Assembly: GCA_039818945.1 (NCBI GenBank)
Contig: JBCBSZ010000011.1
Location: 27,273-91,272, forward strand
Length of the DNA: 64,000 bases
From: JBCBSZ01 sp039818945
GTDB lineage: Bacteria > Actinomycetota > Acidimicrobiia > Acidimicrobiales > Poriferisodalaceae
Reading direction: 5' to 3'
The notes below the pieces were generated by a model. It saw nothing but the letters and a program-made list of their open reading frames with translations. It made no database searches and was not told the origin of the DNA. This document shows, piece after piece, positions 34,322-41,741 of the stretch (the first letter of the stretch is position 1; every line of letters starts with the position of its first letter). A program made the position numbers and the translations under genes.

Positions 34322-36658
34322 TCAGCGGCCGGTCGCCACCAGGGCGGCGTTCACGATCTGGTCGGGCAGCAGGCCGAAGAGGCCGTAGAGGTCCTCCACC
34401 GTGCCCGACTGCCCGAACTCGTCGACACCGATCGGCACGACGGGCTGGCCGCGGACCGATCCCAGCCAGCTCAGGGCGTGGGATGCGGCGTCGTGGACGG
34501 TCACGATCGGAGCCCGTTCGACGCCGACGCCGAGGAGCGTCTCGACGTGGGGCGTGGTCGGCCGGTGGTGACGGTCTGCGCCCCGACGGCGCAGCTCCCC
34601 GACCCAGCCCGCGTGGAGGCGGTCGGCGCTCGACAGCACCACCACGGCCGCGGGGAGCTCCTCCTCACCGAGCCGCTCGGCGGCGGCGAGCAGCTCGGGG
34701 ACCACCGCACCGCTCCCAGCGAGCAGCACCTCCGCCGGGCGGCCCTGGGGCGGCTCACGGAGCACGTAGCCACCGGCGAGCGCGTCGGATCGCACGGCGT
34801 CCTCGCCGCGCGCCTCGACGAGCTCGGCGAGCGGCGTCTGGTCGACGGGACGGGTGGTGAGGCGGAGGTAGGTGGAGGTCCCGTCCGGCCGGCAGAGCTC
34901 GGCGAGCGCATCGCACAGGTACCAGTCGAGGGTGCGAGCGAAGGCCGGCTCGGCGAACGTGATGCCGGGCAGCTCCATGCCGACCGAGGCGGTGACCGTC
35001 GACTGATGGGCGCCGCCCTCCGGTGCGAGCGTGACCCCCGACGGCGTCCCCACCACGATGAACCGCGACGCGTTGTAGATGCCGTAGATGAGCGCATCGA
35101 GGCCGCGCAGGACGAACGGGTCGTACACGGTGCCGATCGGGAGCAGCAGCTCGTCGTGGTGGTCGAACGAGAGGCCGAGCTGCCCGAGGAGCAGGAACAG
35201 GTTCATCTCGGAGATGCCGAGCTCGATGTGCTGGCCGGTCGGGCCCGGCCGCCAGCGGAGCATGGCGCTGTCGTCGCCGTAGTCGGGGGTCTCCACGGGA
35301 GAGAAGACCCCGCGCTTGTTGATCCAGCCGCCGAGGTTCGTCGAGACCGAGACGTCCGGTGACGTGGTCACGAGCCGGTCCGCGATCTCGGGGTGATCGC
35401 CGGCCCGGACGAGCAGGCGGCCGAAGGCCTCCTGGGTGGACTGCGTGCGCTTCGCGCCGGCGCCCCCCAGCTCGGTCGGCACCGAGAGCAGGGGTCGCGG
35501 CTCGGGGGCCGGGTTGTTGATCTCCCCTCCGACCGATCGGCACATCTCGGCGGCGGCCGAGTCGTCGGCGAAGCGCTCCCACTCGTCCTCGGCGCGCAGC
35601 CCCACGGTCGTGCGCAGCTCGTCGATCTGGTCGCCGCTGAGGAGGGCGGCGTGGTTGAGGGGGTCGCCCTGGTTGGGGAGCTGCCAGCCCTTGATCGTGT
35701 AGGCGAACACGACAGACGGTCGTTCGCGCTCGGCGTCGCACGCCCGGTAGGTGTCGAGGAGGACGCCGAGGTCGTGGCCGCCCAGATCGTGGACGAGCGG
35801 CGCCAACGCGTCGTCGGGCACCTCGTCGAGGAGGTCGACGACGGCGGCGTCCGCACCCTCGCAGAAGGCGGTGCGGAGCTCGACGCCGGCGAGCCGGAAG
35901 GTCGACTGGTACCGCTCGTTGGGCATGTCGTCGATGTGGGCGCGCAGCGCCTCGCCACCGGGCCGGGCGAAGGCGCCGGTGAGGCGGCGGCCGTACTTCG
36001 CCTGCGCCACGTGCCAGCCCGCGTTGTGGAAGAACTCCTCGAGCTGGCGGACCCGGATGCCGGGCACGATCCGGTCGAGGCTCTGGCGGTTGAGATCGAC
36101 CACGAGCATCACGTTGCCCAGCCCGGCGAGCGCCGGATCGGCGATGGCCTCCCAGACGTTGCCCTCGTCGAGCTCGGCGTCGCCCAGGAGCGCGATGAAG
36201 CGAGGGTCGGTGTCGAGCTCGGTGTGGGCACGGAGGTAGCGGTGGACGGCGGCGTCGAACAGCGGCGCCACGGCGCCGAGCCCGACCGACCCCGTGGAGT
36301 AGTCGGCGACGTCGGGGTCCTTCGTCCGCGACGGGTAGGCCTGGAGTCCACCGAGCTCGCGCAGCCGCGTCAGCCAGCTCGCGTCGAGCTCGCCGGTGAG
36401 GTACTTGATGGCGTGGAACACCGGCGACGCATGTGGCTTGACCGCCACCTTGTCGTCGGTCGCGAGGTGGCCGAACCACAGGGCGGTCATGATCGACACC
36501 ATCGAGGCCGAGGAGGCCTGATGGCCGCCGACCTTCACCCCGCCCTGCGTCGGGCGCTCGCGGTTCGCGTGGTCGACGATGCGCACGGCGAGCCACAGGA
36601 TGCGCTGCTCGATCTCGCGCAGCACATCGAGCGAGGGAGCCGGATCCTGGTGTGCCAT
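34322..36658 (-). CDS. AceE-like (pyruvate dehydrogenase E1-type) transketolase-fold enzyme, short form
   Basis: 778 residues. It is a single-chain thiamine diphosphate enzyme of the AceE type: the ThDP/Mg site GDAELDEGN...N-x-N-x-QSLD-like (VVDLNRQSLD), an N-terminal KVGGHQASSASM, and the pyrimidine domain with GPTGQHIELGISEMN and TPSGVTLAPEGGAHQS. Classical AceE is about 890 residues, so this is a shortened form that is common in actinobacteria and often annotated as transketolase-like. No E2 or E3 gene adjoins it, so acetyl-CoA formation is not assured; it might use another 2-oxo acid. A TACCGT -10 box lies at 36691-36696. The neighbouring gene encodes a putative protein acyltransferase. 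Confidence 0.85.
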   Translation of the reverse strand: MAHQDPAPSLDVLREIEQRILWLAVRIVDHANRERPTQGGVKVGGHQASSASMVSIMTALWFGHLATDDKVAVKPHASPVFHAIKYLTGELDASWLTRLRELGGLQAYPSRTKDPDVADYSTGSVGLGAVAPLFDAAVHRYLRAHTELDTDPRFIALLGDAELDEGNVWEAIADPALAGLGNVMLVVDLNRQSLDRIVPGIRVRQLEEFFHNAGWHVAQAKYGRRLTGAFARPGGEALRAHIDDMPNERYQSTFRLAGVELRTAFCEGADAAVVDLLDEVPDDALAPLVHDLGGHDLGVLLDTYRACDAERERPSVVFAYTIKGWQLPNQGDPLNHAALLSGDQIDELRTTVGLRAEDEWERFADDSAAAEMCRSVGGEINNPAPEPRPLLSVPTELGGAGAKRTQSTQEAFGRLLVRAGDHPEIADRLVTTSPDVSVSTNLGGWINKRGVFSPVETPDYGDDSAMLRWRPGPTGQHIELGISEMNLFLLLGQLGLSFDHHDELLLPIGTVYDPFVLRGLDALIYGIYNASRFIVVGTPSGVTLAPEGGAHQSTVTASVGMELPGITFAEPAFARTLDWYLCDALAELCRPDGTSTYLRLTTRPVDQTPLAELVEARGEDAVRSDALAGGYVLREPPQGRPAEVLLAGSGAVVPELLAAAERLGEEELPAAVVVLSSADRLHAGWVGELRRRGADRHHRPTTPHVETLLGVGVERAPIVTVHDAASHALSWLGSVRGQPVVPIGVDEFGQSGTVEDLYGLFGLLPDQIVNAALVATGR

Positions 36659-36690
36659 CGTCGTCCGAGGGTCGGGGGAGCGTCGCTGCG

Positions 36691-36696
36691 ACGGTA
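36691..36696 (-). promoter_or_regulatory. -10 box TACCGT upstream of the AceE-like gene
   Basis: A TAnnnT hexamer on the minus strand, 32 bases before the ATG at 36658, in the 59-base gap after the acyltransferase gene. It suggests the two genes are not strictly one transcript. Confidence 0.35.
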
Positions 36697-36717
36697 GTGG
36701 CCGGGCAGCGGCCGGCG

Positions 36718-39168
36718 TCACAGTCGCCGGATCGGGAGGTCCTGGGCGGCGTCGCCGGGCCGCAGCGTGAACGATGCCTGCTGGACGAGGCAGCCGGACG
36801 GTGTGACGTGGACGGGTCCGATCGTGCCGTGCTCGATGGCGGTCATCTCGGCAGCGAGCGTCCCGACCCGGAGGACGAGGTCGACGAGCGGCCCGTGGTC
36901 GGCGGCGTCGACCGGTTGGTCGAGGTCGTCGAGGCCGGGGAGGTGGCGCAGCAGCGACGTGGCGTCCTCGTCGGACAGCGGAGCGAGTCGGTAGCCGGGG
37001 CGGCCGGCGACGCCGGTGTCCGGTTCCTCGAGCCGGGCGGAGACGATCGGGCCGAACGACGGGTGCAGTCGGATGGCGAGGCGCAACGCGAAGCGGGCGC
37101 CCGGGGTGCGCTCGGCCAGCGTGATGCCCGCGGCGTCGAGGATCCGATCGGCTTCGGCCCGCGTCGCCGGCCGCGGTGCGTCGGTCGCCCAGTCGACGGC
37201 CTCGTCGGCCAGCTCGACGAGCGCCTCGGCGGGCTCGGGCACCACCCCGAACCGGTGCATGCGCCACTGGGCGTACCGGTGTGCCCGGGCGAGCGCCTTC
37301 GCCGGGGCCTCGGGGAACGGGAACACGGGGATCTGGACCTGTCCGTCCTCGGTGCGCAAGGTGCGGCGATCGACCGCTCCCTCGAGGATCGAGGCGAGGA
37401 TCGGCTTGCCGTCGGCGAGCGATGCGGCCTCGACCAGCGCGTCGGCGACCTCGGTGGCGTCCGTGGCGAGCACCGCGTGGTGGGTCGCGATGACGGCGTC
37501 GACGTCATCGTCGTCGAGCACGCTGCTCAGCACCGACGACCACGCGGCGCCGTCGGAGGCGACCGGCAGCTCGATCGGCTGACCGGGCGGGCCCAGCACC
37601 GCTCCGGCCGCGGCGACCGCGGTCATCGTCTCGTCGGAGGGCTGGGCCAGCTCGAGGCCTCCGGCACGACACGCGTCGGCGCACAGGAGCGCCGCACCAC
37701 CGACGTTGCCCACGACCTGCACCCGTGGCCCGAGCGGGAGCGGGCAGTCGGCGAGCACCTTGGCCGTGTCGAGGAGCTCCTCGATCGTGTCGACCCGCAC
37801 GACGCCGGTCTGGCGGAACAGCGCGTCGATGGCCTCCTCCGTCAGCGGGTCGGGCCGGAGGCTCCGGCCGCTCTTGACGGTGATGATGGGCTTGGACCGC
37901 CCGACCCGGCGGGCGAGGCGCGAGAACTTCACCGGGTTGCCGAACGACTCGAGGTACAACCCGATGACCCGGGTCCGCGGGTCCTGTTCCCAGTACTGGA
38001 GGAGGTCGTTGCCCGACACGTCGGCCTTGTCACCGACGGACACGAAGGACGAGATGCCGAGCCCGATCTCCGCCGCCCGCTCGAGCGCGGCCACCGCGAG
38101 CATCCCGGACTGCGACAGCAACCCGAACGGCCCCGGACTCGGGACGACGTCGGCGAAGGTGGCCAGCAGCGCCACCGTCACGTCGGTGTTGAGGACGCCC
38201 AGGGAGTTCGGCCCGACGAGACGCATGCCGTGGCGGTGCGCGAGGGAGGCGAGCTGACGGATCTGCTCCTCGCCTGCGACACCGTCCTCCGCGAAACCGG
38301 AGGTGATGACGCACAGGCTGCCGACGCCCGCCGCGCCGCACTCGGTGACGATGTCGGGGACCTGCTCCGCTCCGACCGCGACGATCGCCAGGTCGACGTC
38401 GAAGGGCACCTCCGCGATCGAGGCGACGGCGGGGAGCCCGGCGATCTCGTCGGCCTCCGGGTGGACGATCGCGACCGAGCCGGAGAACGGGCCGGCCCGC
38501 AGCTGGTGCAGGATCCGGTTCCCGTGCCCGTGCCCCGACCGTGACGCGCCGATGACGGCGACGCCGTGGGGCCGGAGGATGCGGGTGATCGAGGCGACGT
38601 CGGCCTGCTGCTCGCGTCGGAAGAGCGGTTCGGGATCGATGTGGTCGATCGGGAACTCGACCCGGTACATCCCGTCCTCGAAGGTCCGGGTGGTGCGGAA
38701 CCCGGCGGCCCGGAAGACACCGAGCATCTTGCGGTTCTCGGCCAGGGTGATGGCGTTGAAGCGGTCGATGCCGTTGCGCCGGCCGAGGACGGCGAGATGC
38801 TCGAGCAGCAGCGTGCCGAGGCCGCGGTGCTGGTGGGCGTCCTCGACGAGGAACGCCACCTCGGCCTCGTCGTCGCCGGTCCGGTCGTAGCGGCCGACGG
38901 CGATGATCTCGTCGGCGAGCATCGCCACCAGCGCCAGCCGGTCGACGTAGTCGACGGTGACGAGGCGCTCGAGCTCCTTGTCGCTGATGTTGCGGCGGTA
39001 GGAGAAGAACCGCAGGTAGGCGGTGCGATCGGAGATCCGCTCGTTCAGCGCCAGCAGCCGTGGGCCGTCGTCGGGTCGGATCGGGCGGAGGTGGACGGCG
39101 CCGCCGTCGCTCGTGACGACGTCGACGTTCCAGTCGGGTGGATCGATGAGCTGCGGGGAGCTCGTCAT
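36718..39168 (-). CDS. GNAT / NDP-forming acyl-CoA-synthetase-like protein acyltransferase (Pat type)
   Basis: 816 residues. The N-terminal about 190 residues are a GNAT domain with the acetyl-CoA loop HQHRGLGTLLLEHL. Next come CoA-binding and ligase-CoA domains of the NDP-forming acyl-CoA synthetase family (HGVAVIGASRSGHGHGN, then VGPNSLGVLNTD and GLLSQSGMLAVA). The SHTG motif with the phosphohistidine is missing: KSGRSLRPDPLTEEAIDALF runs straight through that place. The C-terminal ATP-grasp part is also reduced (ILDAAGITLAERTPG joins directly to LHPSFGPIV). Loss of these residues is known in Pat/PatA protein lysine acetyltransferases, so this is better read as a regulatory acyltransferase than as an ATP-making synthetase. 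It adjoins the AceE-like enzyme, a possible target. Confidence 0.87.
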   Translation of the reverse strand: MTSSPQLIDPPDWNVDVVTSDGGAVHLRPIRPDDGPRLLALNERISDRTAYLRFFSYRRNISDKELERLVTVDYVDRLALVAMLADEIIAVGRYDRTGDDEAEVAFLVEDAHQHRGLGTLLLEHLAVLGRRNGIDRFNAITLAENRKMLGVFRAAGFRTTRTFEDGMYRVEFPIDHIDPEPLFRREQQADVASITRILRPHGVAVIGASRSGHGHGNRILHQLRAGPFSGSVAIVHPEADEIAGLPAVASIAEVPFDVDLAIVAVGAEQVPDIVTECGAAGVGSLCVITSGFAEDGVAGEEQIRQLASLAHRHGMRLVGPNSLGVLNTDVTVALLATFADVVPSPGPFGLLSQSGMLAVAALERAAEIGLGISSFVSVGDKADVSGNDLLQYWEQDPRTRVIGLYLESFGNPVKFSRLARRVGRSKPIITVKSGRSLRPDPLTEEAIDALFRQTGVVRVDTIEELLDTAKVLADCPLPLGPRVQVVGNVGGAALLCADACRAGGLELAQPSDETMTAVAAAGAVLGPPGQPIELPVASDGAAWSSVLSSVLDDDDVDAVIATHHAVLATDATEVADALVEAASLADGKPILASILEGAVDRRTLRTEDGQVQIPVFPFPEAPAKALARAHRYAQWRMHRFGVVPEPAEALVELADEAVDWATDAPRPATRAEADRILDAAGITLAERTPGARFALRLAIRLHPSFGPIVSARLEEPDTGVAGRPGYRLAPLSDEDATSLLRHLPGLDDLDQPVDAADHGPLVDLVLRVGTLAAEMTAIEHGTIGPVHVTPSGCLVQQASFTLRPGDAAQDLPIRRL

Positions 39169-39243
39169 CGCAGGTGCACCTCGATCATCAGGGGCCGAAC
39201 CAGATGGTCGCACGCCGACGCGCCCGTGCGCGCCCGCCGGTCC

Positions 39244-39249
39244 TACGAT
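39244..39249 (+). promoter_or_regulatory. -10 box TACGAT of the alpha/beta hydrolase gene
   Basis: TACGAT, seven bases before the ATG at 39257. With no Shine-Dalgarno present, this predicts a leaderless transcript. Confidence 0.6.
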
Positions 39250-39256
39250 CGATCCC

Positions 39257-40009
39257 ATGCCCACCACCGAGCCGCTGTCGTTCACCGGAGTCCTCGGCAA
39301 CCAGCTCAGCGGGGTGCTGCACCGGCCCGACGAGCGGGCGAGGGGCAGCGTGCTGCTCGCCCACTGCTTCACCTGCTCCAAGGACCTCCACACGATGACC
39401 CGGCTGGCCAGAGGGCTGGCCGAGGCCGGCTACGCCGCGTTCCGCTACGACTTCACCGGGCTGGGCGAGAGCGGTGGGTCGTTCGAGGCGAGCACGGTGG
39501 GGACCGACGTGCGAGATCTCGTCCGGGCCGCGACCACGTTGATCGAGCGAGGGTTCGGACCGTGCGGGATGCTCGGCCACAGCCTCGGCGGCGCGGCGAC
39601 GCTGCTCGCAGCGCGGAAGGTCAAGACCGCTCGGTCCATCGTGACCCTCGCCGCACCGTCGGATCCCGCACACGTGAAGCACCTGCTGACGGCGGCGCAG
39701 GCCAGCGACGAGGCCTGTGTCGAGGTGGCCATCGGCGGGCGGCCGTTCCCGATCACCAAGTCGTTCCTCGCCGATCTGGAGGAGCACGACGCCGGTGCGG
39801 CGGCGGCCGACCTCGGGCGACCCCTCCTCGTGATCCACCCGGTCGACGACGAGGTCGTCCCCGTGACCGAGGGCGAGGCCATCTGGCGGCGGGCCGAGCA
39901 GCCCAAGGGCTTCATGCCGCTGGTGGGCTCGGATCACCTGATCTCGGGTCGCGAGCACGCCGACCGGGTGCTGCAGGTGGTCGTCGACTGGTTCGACGCC
40001 ACGCTGTGA
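39257..40009 (+). CDS. Alpha/beta hydrolase (the hydrolase half of hydrolase-OsmC proteins)
   Basis: 250 residues. The nucleophile elbow is GMLGHSLGGAAT (Ser about 112), the acid is in VIHPVDDEVVP and the catalytic histidine in LVGSDHLISG. The N-terminal pattern LLAHCFTCSKDL and RYDFTGLGESGGSF is typical of the hydrolase domain that in many bacteria is fused to an OsmC peroxidase domain; here the OsmC part is absent and no separate OsmC gene is nearby. It is convergent with the YbaK gene, with four bases between the stops, and is transcribed alone from a leaderless promoter. Its substrate is unknown; an ester or acyl-thioester is likely. Confidence 0.88.
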   Translation: MPTTEPLSFTGVLGNQLSGVLHRPDERARGSVLLAHCFTCSKDLHTMTRLARGLAEAGYAAFRYDFTGLGESGGSFEASTVGTDVRDLVRAATTLIERGFGPCGMLGHSLGGAATLLAARKVKTARSIVTLAAPSDPAHVKHLLTAAQASDEACVEVAIGGRPFPITKSFLADLEEHDAGAAAADLGRPLLVIHPVDDEVVPVTEGEAIWRRAEQPKGFMPLVGSDHLISGREHADRVLQVVVDWFDATL

Positions 40010-40013
40010 CGCC

Positions 40014-40496
40014 TCAGGTGGGCTCGCCCAGGTCGGCGATCGTGCCGCCGACGGCGTCGAAGAGCGCCCGGGGGGCCACGGCGAAGACGTGACGAGGGGT
40101 GCCGGCCGCCGCCCAGACCACCTCGTGGTCGAGGAGTGACCGGTCGAGCGCCACGGGCAGTTCCGTGGCGTGGGCGATCGGCGGGACACCCCCGATCGGG
40201 AAGCCGGTGGCGGCCCGGACGGCGTCGGCGTCCGCCCGGCCCACGCTCGCCCCTCCTAGCGCCGTCGCGAGCCGCGCGGTGTCGAGACGGCGGTCGCCGG
40301 CGACGAGGGCCAGGCAGGGTGCGTCGTCGAGCACGAACACCAGCGACTTCACGATCTGGGCCACGTCGCAGCCCACCGCCGCGGCGGCCTCCTCGGCGGT
40401 CCGGGTGCCATCGGGGTACTCGACGACCTCGATCCCCAACCCGAGCCGCCGTGCGGCCTCGGCGACGCGCTCGACGTTCGGATGTCCCTCGCCCAT
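40014..40496 (-). CDS. YbaK/EbsC-type aminoacyl-tRNA deacylase
   Basis: 160 residues with the ATG at 40496, supported by GGGGG seven bases upstream. An upstream in-frame GTG (40535) overlaps the putative TATCGT -10 box and is probably not used. The fold is the ProX/YbaK editing domain: conserved lysine in AQIVKSLVFVLDD, glycine-rich GGVPPIAHATELPV and the C-terminal VWAAAGTPRHVFAVAP. Such proteins hydrolyse misacylated tRNA (for example Cys- or Ala-tRNA(Pro)) in trans. Length is normal for free-standing members. Which tRNA it edits cannot be decided from the sequence. Confidence 0.9.
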   Translation of the reverse strand: MGEGHPNVERVAEAARRLGLGIEVVEYPDGTRTAEEAAAAVGCDVAQIVKSLVFVLDDAPCLALVAGDRRLDTARLATALGGASVGRADADAVRAATGFPIGGVPPIAHATELPVALDRSLLDHEVVWAAAGTPRHVFAVAPRALFDAVGGTIADLGEPT

Positions 40497-40533
40497 GTCA
40501 CGGCCCCCGTGCGCCACTTCGATCGGAGCGCTC

Positions 40534-40539
40534 ACGATA
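40534..40539 (-). promoter_or_regulatory. -10 box TATCGT of the YbaK gene
   Basis: TATCGT on the minus strand lies 37 bases before the ATG at 40496 and covers an upstream GTG codon, so transcription starting about 40527 would exclude that GTG. This supports the shorter protein. Confidence 0.45.
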
Positions 40540-40556
40540 GGAGGCGGCCGGCGACG

Positions 40557-41741
40557 TCAGCGCTCGGGGACCTGGCCGTAGGCGGCCTCGTAGCCGAGCA
40601 CGGTGTCCCGGTAGGACTCCGAGCGGTTGTACGAGAGGATCGCCGCCGACTTCTGGATCGGGTCGCTGAGGTCGCCGGCGCGGCAGAGGTAGGACGCGGC
40701 GGCGCGGCTCGCGTCGAACAGGTGGTGGGGGTCGGCGATCCCGTCGCCGTTGCCGTCGCGGGCCCACGCCGCCCACGTGGTCGGGATGAACTGCATCGGA
40801 CCGACCGCACGATCGAACTCGGTGTCGCCATCGAGCGAACCGCCGTCGCTGTCCTCGATCAACCTGGTGTTGTTCTCGCCGTTGAGCGGGATGCCGATGA
40901 TCTCGCCGGTGATCGAGCCATCGGGGAGGACCTGGTTGCCGCCGAAGGTGCCGTGGCGCGACTCGACCCGTCCGATCCCGGCGAGGAGCGGCCACGTGAT
41001 GTTGCAGCCGGGATGGTCCGCCGCGGCGTTGCGGGCGCCGCGCAGGTAGGCCTCGAAGACCACGAGCGGCAGGTCGGTGCCCACCACCGGAGCGATCCGG
41101 CGGGCCTGGGCGAGCTGGTCGCGCAGCACGGGGATGGCGGCCTCGCCCTGGGCGACGGTGGTGGTCGCCAGCTGCAGCAGCGCCTCGGTGTCGACGATCC
41201 GCTGACCGAGCTCGTCGAGGTCGTCGAGCGCGGTGGTGAGGGCGAACTCGGCATCGCGCCGGGTCGACGACTGGCGGGCGAGCTGTGCCTCCCGGCCCCC
41301 CGTGACCACGTCGAACAGGGTGTCGGCCCGCTCGCGGTCGATGATCCGCTCGGTCTGGGTCAGCACGGCGGCGAGGCGCTCGTCGGGCGGCGCGGCGACA
41401 TAGGCGAGCACGGCCAACTCGGCCAGCTCGTCGCGCACGGCCGCCTCCTGGGTGCGGGCGCGGTCGACGGCTCGGGCGGCGCCGGGCACCGACGCACGGA
41501 TCTGGTCCTCGGCGAAGTCGAGCTCGACGAGGTCGAGCTCGGCCTCCGCCGCGATGACCGTGGCCTCGGCGACCCGGCTCTGGGTGGCGTCGAGCTCGGA
41601 GGTGATGAGTCGCAGCTCGGGGGAGTCGACCTCGACCGTGGCGAGCACGTCCTCGATCGTCTGGGCGCCGACCGGTGCGGCGGCCAGGCACAGCGCGATC
41701 GCCGCCACGACGCCGAACCGTCGAAGGGCCGTGGCCGTCAC
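40557..41741 (-). CDS. Secreted lytic transglycosylase with N-terminal coiled coil
   Basis: 394 residues from a GTG overlapping the upstream gene (GTGA). A signal peptide (RRFGVVAAIALCLAAAPVGA) is followed by a long coiled-coil region (about 35-235) rich in Ala/Glu/Leu/Arg, of the kind used by FtsEX-linked cell-wall hydrolases. The C-terminal half is an SLT/goose-lysozyme-like domain: the catalytic glutamate in LLAGIGRVESRHGTFGG, then AVGPMQFIPTTWAAWARDGNGDGIADP and a C-terminal helix ending ILSYNRSESY. It should cleave glycan strands of peptidoglycan. It is co-translated with the preceding M15-type peptidase gene, making a two-enzyme wall-remodelling operon. Confidence 0.9.
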   Translation of the reverse strand: MTATALRRFGVVAAIALCLAAAPVGAQTIEDVLATVEVDSPELRLITSELDATQSRVAEATVIAAEAELDLVELDFAEDQIRASVPGAARAVDRARTQEAAVRDELAELAVLAYVAAPPDERLAAVLTQTERIIDRERADTLFDVVTGGREAQLARQSSTRRDAEFALTTALDDLDELGQRIVDTEALLQLATTTVAQGEAAIPVLRDQLAQARRIAPVVGTDLPLVVFEAYLRGARNAAADHPGCNITWPLLAGIGRVESRHGTFGGNQVLPDGSITGEIIGIPLNGENNTRLIEDSDGGSLDGDTEFDRAVGPMQFIPTTWAAWARDGNGDGIADPHHLFDASRAAASYLCRAGDLSDPIQKSAAILSYNRSESYRDTVLGYEAAYGQVPER

